Of a stretch of DNA of 64,000 nt, positions 26,118 through 34,400 are shown in pieces. Under the pieces are notes generated by a model. It worked only from the letters and a program-made list of their open reading frames with translations. It was not told the origin of the DNA and ran no database searches. This stretch comes from CAVYHJ01 sp963768165 [NCBI: uncultured bacterium] (lineage in GTDB: Bacteria > UBP4 > UBA4092). Both the position numbers and the translations under genes were made by a program. The DNA lies in the NCBI GenBank assembly GCA_963768165.1, contig CAVYHJ010000002.1, positions 1 to 64,000 on the forward strand, read 5' to 3'. Positions within the stretch are counted from its first letter, which is position 1; each line of letters begins with the position of its first letter.

Positions 26118-27779
26118 ATGGAACCAAACCCTAAAAATCACCACTCTACTGGACGATGGCCTGTTATTGTTTTTTATTTAGCCAGTTTTGGATATTTAAT
26201 TTTGCTGGTCAACCATATCAGTATGGCTTATTTGGATTTCGGAGACGGCAATTATCTTTATATTTCGCGACGGTTATTGCAGGGGGTGGTAATTTATAAA
26301 GATATCCTGAGTCCGCAACCTCCGTTACATTTATTATTGGGAGCCGCATTATTGAAAATTGGCGATTTTTGCGGAAACCCATTATTTCTGATACGAGTTT
26401 TTACTCTTCTTCTGCGAATCACTCACGCTGCCCTTATTTTTCTGATTGCCAGGCAATTATTTAAAAAGGATGAAAGATTATTCGATTGGATTCCGTCCTT
26501 GGCCGGTATTGTTTATCTGTTTCTCCCAATAGGATTCTGGTGGTCACGCGGGTATCAGAGCGAACCATTGGAAATATTTTGGATGTTGTTATCTTTTTAC
26601 TTCTTTATTCGATTTGACCAGAAGAACATGGTCATCGCAGGATCATTCAGTTCATTCGCGGTACTCACCAACATGACTGCTGCTCCATATCTGATGTTGT
26701 CATTGTTCTATCTAGGAATTACCCAACGTAAGCTAGTCCTTTGGTTTTTGTTACCCGTTATTACATGCATTGGTTTTTCAGTAGCACTTCTCCAATGGTT
26801 TACCTCCGGGATGTTTTTGCAGAACGCCATATTTGATCAGGTAGGTACGTATCCCAAAGAAGGGACGCTCGCTTATATGTTTGGAAAAATCAAATGGGTT
26901 GGAGGAATTATTCTAAGCCTGGAAGGTCCCTTAATTCTATCAAGTCTCATCGGCTTATTTCTATATTTCCGTGATATTCAAAATTCAAAATTCAAAATTC
27001 AAAATTATGTCTTATTCTATATGTTGGCGACATTAGGCTCTTTCGTTTTCGCCACCAAAGGGGGAACGGTGGATTATATTTTTACTATCGGCGAACCCGC
27101 AGTGGCATTATTTTCCGCTTATTGTGTAGTAAAACTCTGCCAACGATGGCTTGTCCTACATGAGCTAACGTCAGCGTTTATCATTGTCGCATTTTCAATT
27201 TTACTTGGCACACTCGGATTCTCTCAGTTTTCCTTAATAAAATCTTTAATAAAAGTATTATCATTATTATGCGTTTATTCAGTACTAAAACCTAACCAAC
27301 GGTTGTTTGTCCTAATGGTTGTAATTTTAATTTTACTTTCCACCCCTGGAATCTTTCAGGATTCAAAAACTTTACTAGGGTATAACTATGAACTCTCCTC
27401 AACAGATACCAGCGCCGTTATAGATCTAATTCAAAAAAACTCCAAACCGAACGAATTGATTTTTGTCCCACCCTATTTTGCCTTTCTGGCGGATCGTCCA
27501 TTGGTCGGTGAATTCTCCGAACAATTTGTCTGGTTTATTAAATATATCAATTGGATTCTATATCGGGAAGGAAATCCGCAAACTCTGTCAAAACTGGAAG
27601 AGATTGGAAATGAAATGGCATCGAAAAAAGTGAAAATCATTTTATTGAATATGGAACGCGGCCGAGGACAACAGACCGGGCAAATTGAACCGTTCCGCAA
27701 AGCCGTAATAGAAAACTATCACCCCATTGACAAAATACCCATGCGGAATGAAACGTTGACAGTTTTTTTACCAAATTAA
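26118..27779 (+). CDS. Polytopic membrane glycosyltransferase-like protein
   Basis: The 553-residue protein has about ten membrane helices and the ArnT/PMT-like layout: an early loop after the first helix with DFGDGNYLYISRRLLQG and DILSPQPPLHLLLGAALL. Such GT-C enzymes move sugars from polyprenyl carriers to lipids or proteins in the periplasm. The donor and acceptor are unknown. Four tandem ATTCAAA units at 26976-27003 lie in frame and give QNSKFKIQN. A TATGAT box about ten bases before the ATG, without a visible ribosome site, hints at a leaderless mRNA. Confidence 0.7.
   Translation: MEPNPKNHHSTGRWPVIVFYLASFGYLILLVNHISMAYLDFGDGNYLYISRRLLQGVVIYKDILSPQPPLHLLLGAALLKIGDFCGNPLFLIRVFTLLLRITHAALIFLIARQLFKKDERLFDWIPSLAGIVYLFLPIGFWWSRGYQSEPLEIFWMLLSFYFFIRFDQKNMVIAGSFSSFAVLTNMTAAPYLMLSLFYLGITQRKLVLWFLLPVITCIGFSVALLQWFTSGMFLQNAIFDQVGTYPKEGTLAYMFGKIKWVGGIILSLEGPLILSSLIGLFLYFRDIQNSKFKIQNYVLFYMLATLGSFVFATKGGTVDYIFTIGEPAVALFSAYCVVKLCQRWLVLHELTSAFIIVAFSILLGTLGFSQFSLIKSLIKVLSLLCVYSVLKPNQRLFVLMVVILILLSTPGIFQDSKTLLGYNYELSSTDTSAVIDLIQKNSKPNELIFVPPYFAFLADRPLVGEFSEQFVWFIKYINWILYREGNPQTLSKLEEIGNEMASKKVKIILLNMERGRGQQTGQIEPFRKAVIENYHPIDKIPMRNETLTVFLPN
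26976..27003 (+). repeat. Tandem ATTCAAA x4 inside a coding sequence
   Basis: Four exact 7-base units; three units make seven codons, so the peptide period is seven residues (IQNSKFK). This is a known phrase-like repeat that turns up in and between genes in various bacterial genomes. It falls in a loop between membrane helices. Confidence 0.85.
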
Positions 27780-27865
27780 ACTCTCTCCATTGTTTCATTT
27801 TATAAAGAGTGGCATAATATTATGGTGTTCAAACTAAAATCTCAACTCTGAAATCTTCAATCAAC

Positions 27866-28816
27866 ATGGACAGTATCGTCATCATCGGTGGAGGAACCGG
27901 TCAATTCACCATCCTGCGCGGTTTAAAGAATTATCGCGTGGAACTCAGTTCTATTGTAACTATGATGGACGATGGCGGTAGTTCGGGTGTCTTGCGGGAC
28001 GAGTTTGGAACACTGCCTCCCGGGGATATCCGACGGTGTTTGGTCGCCTTATCGGATTCCAGTGAATTGATGAAAGAACTATTTCAATACCGATTCCGGC
28101 GGGGAGAAGGATTGAAGGGACATTCCTTTGGAAACTTATTCTTAACAGTACTCAAAGATATCACTGGAAGCGATGAAAACGCGATAAAAGAAGCTGAACG
28201 AATTCTCAATATCCGCGGGCATGTCATCCCCGTAACCCATGACGATGTCCGTCTTTGCGCGGAATTGGAAAACGGAGAATTCATTCGAGGGGAACGGTTT
28301 ATTCCCCTCCATGACCGCAAACAAAAAATCAAACGGATATTTCTTAGTCCACAAGCCAAAATCTCCCGTGACGCCGTGAAAGCTTTAACCTTTGCCGATT
28401 TAATCGTCTTGGGACCCGGAGACCTTTTTACCAGCATTCTCGCCAATCTACTCGTGGACGGGGTCGTGGAAACCATTCGTAAATCGGAAGCGAAAAAGGC
28501 GTTTGTTTGTAACCTGGTGACCAAAGCGGGCGAAACGGACGGATTCAAATTATCCGACTTTGTTTCCACTATGGAATCATATTTGGGAAAAAATGTTTTG
28601 GATTATGTAATTTATAATTCTAAAAAACCTACCCCGGAAATTATCAAGAAATACGCCCGGCAAAAATCTTTTTTTGTTCAACCGGATGTCAATCATGCGC
28701 GAAAAATCACGGCTGCAAAATTTATAGCGGAAGATGTTATCAGTGAAACCGAAATCGTTCGCCATGATTCGGATAAATTGGCGAAACTGGTGGTAGGCTT
28801 GATTCAGAATTTGTAA
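27866..28816 (+). CDS. yvcK: YvcK-family gluconeogenesis factor
   Basis: The 316-residue protein matches YvcK in length and motifs: VIIGGGTGQFTILRGLK, VTMMDDGGSSGVLRDEFG, PPGDIRRCLVALS, GHSFGNLFLTVL and LGPGDLFTSILANLLV. The fold is related to CofD. In Firmicutes and actinobacteria, YvcK/CuvA binds UDP-sugars and links central metabolism to cell-wall growth. The usual partners (rapZ, whiA) are not adjacent here, which is common outside Gram-positives. Confidence 0.93.
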   Translation: MDSIVIIGGGTGQFTILRGLKNYRVELSSIVTMMDDGGSSGVLRDEFGTLPPGDIRRCLVALSDSSELMKELFQYRFRRGEGLKGHSFGNLFLTVLKDITGSDENAIKEAERILNIRGHVIPVTHDDVRLCAELENGEFIRGERFIPLHDRKQKIKRIFLSPQAKISRDAVKALTFADLIVLGPGDLFTSILANLLVDGVVETIRKSEAKKAFVCNLVTKAGETDGFKLSDFVSTMESYLGKNVLDYVIYNSKKPTPEIIKKYARQKSFFVQPDVNHARKITAAKFIAEDVISETEIVRHDSDKLAKLVVGLIQNL

Positions 28817-28826
28817 AATAGACGGC

Positions 28827-29297
28827 TCAAAAAGCCACCCCTGTATGCAAAAGAACTCCCAGGGAAATAATCAGAAAACCCAGTATCAATGCTGTTTTTG
28901 CAAAACGAATTGTAGGCGGTTTGGATAGACTATCGGGATTTCCACTCGCTTTCTTGGAAACCCAAAGATTTATTCCATAAATAATAAATAGCCCGATCAC
29001 CAGAACAAGTTTGATGGTCATAATTATCATCCACTTTCCAGGAGGCGGGCCGTATTCATACCGATGAAATGTAAAATACAAATTTCCAAGACCTGTAATC
29101 AACAAGGTCATCAACATCATCCCCGCCAGCACCAAAAATTTCTTTTGGATTTTCCGGAGCAGTACATAGTTCCTAGAAAGTTCGCCGTCTTGCAAGAGAA
29201 CCGGACGAATGGCGCGTATCAATAAATACAATCCGCCAATCCAACATACCGCCGCCAACACATGAATCACATGAAATATTGCTTCCAACCAAACCAT
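28827..29297 (-). CDS. CopD-like four-helix membrane protein
   Basis: The 156-residue protein has four predicted membrane helices (AIFHVIHVLAAVCWIGGLYL, FLVLAGMMLMTLLITGLGNL, MIIMTIKLVLVIGLFIIYG, ALILGFLIISLGVLL). The first helix has the HVIHVLAAVCWIGG pattern of CopD/HemJ-type membrane proteins, whose histidines bind heme or copper. The function here is open. It lies 23 bp downstream of the desulfurase-like gene on the same strand and is likely its co-transcribed neighbour. Confidence 0.7.
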   Translation of the reverse strand: MVWLEAIFHVIHVLAAVCWIGGLYLLIRAIRPVLLQDGELSRNYVLLRKIQKKFLVLAGMMLMTLLITGLGNLYFTFHRYEYGPPPGKWMIIMTIKLVLVIGLFIIYGINLWVSKKASGNPDSLSKPPTIRFAKTALILGFLIISLGVLLHTGVAF

Positions 29298-29320
29298 TGC
29301 AACTCCATTCTTTACATAGC

Positions 29321-30526
29321 TTAAGATAAACGCGTTGTAGTAGTTAATTCGTTACGCGATTTCAGATTTCGATACACAACCGACTTTTTTCGTAACCGGT
29401 CCACCAATGGCGGCATCAAGGTAACGACACTCTTCACTTCTTCTTCCGTATTTTCTTTTCCCAAAGTAAATCGGATGGCTCCCCGCGCCAATTCAGATTT
29501 AATCCCCATTTTAATTAAAATTTCACTGGCTTGATTAGTTTCCTCACCGCAAATTGACCCGCTGGAACCGGCAAGTCCTGCTTCCAACTCCAATAACAAT
29601 AAGAGAGCTTCTCCTTCCAGAAATTCGACACAAAAACTTAAATGATTCGGTAATCTTTTGTTGGGATGACCGGTAAGATACAACCTCTCCATCTTTTGTG
29701 ACAATCCCTGCCAAAGCATCTCTCGTAAGGTTTTAACATGCAAATTCCGCTCTTTCATTTCTTGTTGGGCCAACTCTGCAGCGATGCCCAATCCCACAAT
29801 ACCCGGAACATTATGTGTCCCCGCGCGTTTGTAATTTTCCTGACGACCTCCATCAATCAAAGGCTGCAATCGAATTCCTTGCCGAACATACAATCCTGCC
29901 ACTCCTTGGGGTCCGTAAAACATATTACCCGCAAAACTCATCAAATCCACATGGAGTTCCCGTACATCCACCGGGATATTTCCAATCGTCCCCATACCAT
30001 CACTAAAAAAAATAATTTTCCTTTCCCGGCATATTTTCCCAATATCTGCAATGGGCTGGATTGTCCCAATTTCCTGATTCGCCTGAATTACGGCGACCAA
30101 TATGGTGTCTTTGCGCAAGACGTTACGTATATCCTCCGAACTGGTCATGGCATACTGGTCGAAGGGGAGTAAGGTAATATCGAATCCCATTTTCCCCAAC
30201 GCTTTCGCCGAATGGGAAACGGATTCATGCTCCACTCCACTAAGAATAATATGCTTGCCTTTTTTGGCATAAGCCAACACCGTGCCTTTCAATGCTAAAT
30301 TATTGGACTCAGAACCAGTGGAAGTAAAAATAATTTCGTTGGGTGATGCGTTGATAAGACTGGCAACTTGTCCCCTAGCCTTTTCTAAGGCTTTATGGGC
30401 AGACTCACCCCATTGATGTCTGGATAAGGGATTCCCGTATTGTTCAGTATAATAGGGCCGCATAGCCTCGATAACACGGGAGTCGGTGGGAGTGGAAGCA
30501 CTATGGTCGAAGTAAATTTGTTTCAC
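29321..30526 (-). CDS. Cysteine-desulfurase-like protein lacking the PLP lysine
   Basis: The 401-residue protein aligns throughout with NifS/IscS (class V aminotransferase fold): YFDHSASTP, FTSTGSESNNLALKG, GVEHESV (H100), D176, SSGSICGEE (C326, the persulfide Cys position) and IRFTLGKENTEEE. But where IscS has SFSAHKIYGPKG this protein reads SFAGNMFYGPQG, so His and the PLP-bearing Lys are Asn201 and Met202. The usual Gln after the PLP Asp is Gly179, and NNEIG is NQEIG. Normal Schiff-base chemistry is therefore unlikely. It may bind PLP weakly, act as a sulfur/FeS scaffold, or have a new role. The archaeal IscS of Archaeoglobus also lacks this Lys. Nine bases separate it from the MarR gene upstream. 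Confidence 0.85.
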   Translation of the reverse strand: MKQIYFDHSASTPTDSRVIEAMRPYYTEQYGNPLSRHQWGESAHKALEKARGQVASLINASPNEIIFTSTGSESNNLALKGTVLAYAKKGKHIILSGVEHESVSHSAKALGKMGFDITLLPFDQYAMTSSEDIRNVLRKDTILVAVIQANQEIGTIQPIADIGKICRERKIIFFSDGMGTIGNIPVDVRELHVDLMSFAGNMFYGPQGVAGLYVRQGIRLQPLIDGGRQENYKRAGTHNVPGIVGLGIAAELAQQEMKERNLHVKTLREMLWQGLSQKMERLYLTGHPNKRLPNHLSFCVEFLEGEALLLLLELEAGLAGSSGSICGEETNQASEILIKMGIKSELARGAIRFTLGKENTEEEVKSVVTLMPPLVDRLRKKSVVYRNLKSRNELTTTTRLS

Positions 30527-30535
30527 AAGACATAG

Positions 30536-31123
30536 TTAATTACAAACATTATCTATATGTTCATGAATTCGTTCCTGTTCAGCATGAGACCGGTTAATAA
30601 TGCAACTATCCAAGGCATCTGTACCACAGTGCTGGCAAACAGTTTCGAGCATTTTTTTATCCGTCATTGCCGTATAAATGAACGATTCCAATCCATCCAA
30701 CAATCCCTGCCGGGATGTTGGTGACATGGATTTAATAATTTGTTCCATCCGCTGGCTGCGAAGTGATTTGACTTTTTCCGTCACTAACCTGCCCCGGCTA
30801 GTCAAGCGGACATGAAATACACGGTGATCCTTCTCATCTTCCCGTCGAACGACCCATTCATGTTTTTCCAATCGGTCAATCAATTTGGTAGCCGCCGGTG
30901 TGGTTACCGACAAACCCTCTGCCAATTCCGTAACCGAACATTCCTCTTCATGTCTGTAGATATACCGCAAGGCATATAATTGGGACAAGGTAATATCCTC
31001 ACCGCAAACCTCTTTGATTACTTCTGGACTTAAAATTCGCCCTAAAACTTCGATAAAAATATCCGTAATTAGCTCGGCGTATTGCGGTGATAATTCCTGT
31101 TTTAATTCTAAAACACTAGCCAT
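30536..31123 (-). CDS. MarR-family regulator with a four-cysteine C-terminal tail
   Basis: Residues 1-150 form a winged-helix MarR protein (SQLYALRYIYRHEEECSVTELAEGL..., DEKDHRVFHVRLTSRG wing). The 195-residue length exceeds the usual ~150 because of a tail with C163-x2-C166-x7-C174-x19-C194 plus several His, which could bind a metal or Fe-S cluster. The gene leads a unit with the desulfurase-like and CopD-like genes, so it probably controls them and may sense iron, sulfur or redox state; this is inference. The palindrome CTAATAATTAG at 31150-31160 could be its own operator. Confidence 0.8.
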   Translation of the reverse strand: MASVLELKQELSPQYAELITDIFIEVLGRILSPEVIKEVCGEDITLSQLYALRYIYRHEEECSVTELAEGLSVTTPAATKLIDRLEKHEWVVRREDEKDHRVFHVRLTSRGRLVTEKVKSLRSQRMEQIIKSMSPTSRQGLLDGLESFIYTAMTDKKMLETVCQHCGTDALDSCIINRSHAEQERIHEHIDNVCN

Positions 31124-31149
31124 ATCAATTTTTCAAATCCCCTATTTTC

Positions 31150-31160
31150 CTAATAATTAG
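31150..31160. promoter_or_regulatory. Possible MarR operator
   Basis: CTAATAATTAG is a perfect 5+1+5 palindrome 27 bases before the marR-type start codon. A TTGACA on the minus strand lies upstream, near 31178-31183. AT-rich palindromes of this size are usual MarR targets, but a single short site may be chance. Confidence 0.3.
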
Positions 31161-31385
31161 CTTACCAAATACCTTATGTTTCTGTCAAAAAATCGCCTGT
31201 TTATAAACCACTATATTTAATCTCTTACGAAAAACCTTTCCCACATAAACCTTTTGCCATCTATCGACGTCATATTTATATAAGCATCTAAGTCTAAAAT
31301 TGGATTGTAGTAAACTTAGGATAAGGTAAGAATCCTAAGGATGAACCGGAAAATTAAAAAACGAAATTTCCAGTGTCAACTTTGC

Positions 31386-31414
31386 TTGACAAGTGTTGAT
31401 ACTAGTGTTATAAA
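31386..31414 (+). promoter_or_regulatory. Promoter of the subtilase gene
   Basis: TTGACA (31386-31391) and TATAAA (31409-31414) with a 17-base spacer. TGTCAA at 31374-31379 forms an inverted repeat with the -35 box. The stretch 31161-31385 otherwise holds no gene. Confidence 0.65.
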
Positions 31415-31470
31415 TATGAGGAGTTTAAATGATGTTTTATTCTTATATATGAAAGGAAATTCAACTCTAA

Positions 31471-34400
31471 ATGATCTCCTATAAATCTCTCTATCTCTAT
31501 TTAATCATAGGTTTATCGTCTCTTATACTATTATGCACCCAAAGTTTTAGTCAGGGAACAGTGTCTACGGACAATTCTTTGAAACCACTTACTTCCCATT
31601 TGGTCCCTGGCACTATACGGGTCAGTCCTACGGTTTCCCCGGTACAACCTTTGGGAACCACCAAGGGAAAACCGATGTATCCCCCGGGGGAAATCGTGGT
31701 TCGATACTTTGATAATGCCAGTCCTAATGATAAAGCCCGCGTACGGTCCCTGCATAATTTTACATTAAAAAGAAAACATAAATACTTGAACGTGGAAACA
31801 TTGAAAGTTCCCGCTACCATGTCTCCCGATGCATATACATCCGCACAAGCGATGGGTTCCCTTTGTTCAGAGATAATGAAGAATCCGGCAGTCAAATATG
31901 CCGAACCCAATTATTATGTCTATGCGCAAGAAGGTATTTTTGGTCCAGATGAAATAGGATATTATCCTAATGATCCATTATTTTCATCAGATACTTTCCA
32001 GACATTTAGTGGGCAAACGTTACCTACCGGAGGAGTGGTACTTCTTTGGGGTGCATATACTTCTATTGCTAATGAGAGTACTTTGTATAATCATTATACC
32101 TATTCACAACAATTCAATTATTTCGTAGAAAACTTTGTAATAAAGCCCCCACCCCAATATCAAGTTGCCTTAGCAAACGGGGGTTATCTCAACATTATTT
32201 CAAGTGGTAACGCTGCGGGAGGTTTTACTATTGAGATTGGTGCAGTACCGGGAGGGTGGGACTACCCGCCGCCTGGAAATTCCAGTGTAAAAGTAGCGGT
32301 GATTGACACCGGGGTCATGTATCATCACGAAGATTTACGTGGGAAAATACTAATGGGGTACGATTATGTAAATGACAGCGGCAGCACTATCGGTGGTATC
32401 GCAGAAGATGATAACGGGCATGGAACGCATTGTGCAGGTTTAGTTGCCGCAGCAACAAATAATGATCTAGGTACCGCCGGTTCCACACCCAATTCCAATA
32501 TCATGATTATCCCGATAAAGGTTTTGGACGCCGGGGGTACCGGAACAGATGATGAGGTCAGTGAAGGGATTATCGGAGCTGTGGAACAATTTCATGCCAA
32601 CATATTGAGTATGAGCTTTGGGGAAGCTTCCTCTTCCCAATTGGTAGAGGAAGCCATCAATCAAGTGATAGGAGATGGCGCGATTCCCGTGGCGGCAGCC
32701 GGAAACAATGGTACCAATTTCTCCACAGAGACAGAATGTCAACAACAAGCTTTGGACACTTTTGAACCCGCATTGATTCCCGGAGTAATTTCCGTAGGTT
32801 CATGGGAATATGCCTATCCGCCTGCCGGAAGTGGAGATACTGTACCTACCCAAGTTGGTTATTCCAATTATGGGTTTGTAACTTCCAGTCCCAGTGGTTG
32901 TTATACCAACTGGGGAGTAAAAGTATTTGCCGATGGGGGAGGACCTATTTCTCAAATTTGGAGCACTTACTTATATCCTTTGACAGGCATTCCCAGTATA
33001 ACGACCAAATATCAACCTTTACAAGGGACGTCTATGGCATGTCCACAAGTCGCCGGACTTGCGGCTTTACTTTATGCCAAAGGTTTTCAAGACTTGAACT
33101 CGATTACAGCGGCAATTGAATCCAGTTGTTGGGACCCATTAGCTATAGGCCAGCCAGCTAGCACTTACGCCACTTATACGATTACTTTTGGGACGATTAC
33201 TAATGGACTTTATACCCAGCCCGCCCGAAACTCTCACCCTGAACCCTATTGGGGATATGGAGCGATTGACGCCTTTGCAGCTCTAGCTGCATACAAACCC
33301 AGTATAAATGTAACTTATGAATCCAGCCAGATTTTGGATTGTTCGAGCTCGGCTTTAGGATATACTATATCAGGGAATTGTAATGGGGTCCTTGACCCGG
33401 GTGAAACCGATGGTATTAATATTACTTTACAGAACACGGGGCAACTGACCTTAACGAATATTAGCGGAATCCTTAGTTCATCCGACTCACATGTAACAAT
33501 TATTCCGAGTACAAAAGTACAAAATTATCCTAATATAGTAACCGGGAATCTAGGAACTTCAATTGCACCTTATGTAGTCACAATTAGTAATTTTAACATT
33601 GGGAATGGATATACCGTGCGATTTATGTTGACCGTTATGGCGACTACGGACCAAGGGAACACTACTTTCAATCTTCCCATTGATATTCCCTTATCCCAGA
33701 CGAACCGATTTGTCAGTACGGGAGGCGTTTACCATGCGATTGATTTGGATCCAACTCTCTGGCCGACTTTTGTAGATGACAGTAATTCCGTTGATAATGC
33801 TAATTCCCTGATTCCTGGCAGAGCGGATGATGATGAATTTGGGAACACAAAAGTTGCCCCGACAGGAAACAATGAAGATTACTATCTGAATAACGGTGAA
33901 TCTGTACAAATGTATCCGAATATCGTTAATAATACACCCGATGTATTTTATGGAATTGGAACGGCACAGACCAATTGGGAGGGAATAACCACCTATTCAG
34001 GAATTTGGGGTGAATTGCATTCCTATCTCCAAACCAACAATACGTACCCGATAACAGTTACCTCCGGCGAGAATGAGGCGCTCTATTATTCCAATACGGC
34101 ATTCAATAATTATTGCTATTCTTACGATTCGATTCCCGGAGAATTGTATACCTATTTGGTGGGTTACGTAACGACGAGTCAAGCCAGTACGGAGTTTCAG
34201 TATAACCTTAGTGCGGGAGGTTCCGCGTCAACTATTGACGCTGATGGGTCTTTTGGCAATACAATTTTAGAATTTGATTTACATACACCCAACGATGCAA
34301 CAGCCAATTGGATTGACCGGATTCCTGTCAGTTATTCCATAGAAACATCTGTCGCCTTTGATCATTATGTGATTTATGGTGACACCAACGGTGATCATCT

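Noticed and set aside
26976-27003. Possible CRISPR-like array
   Set aside because: Units are 7 bases and directly adjacent, with no spacers.
28084-28569. Minus-strand open frame of 161 codons
   Set aside because: Antisense to yvcK, whose motifs are unmistakable.
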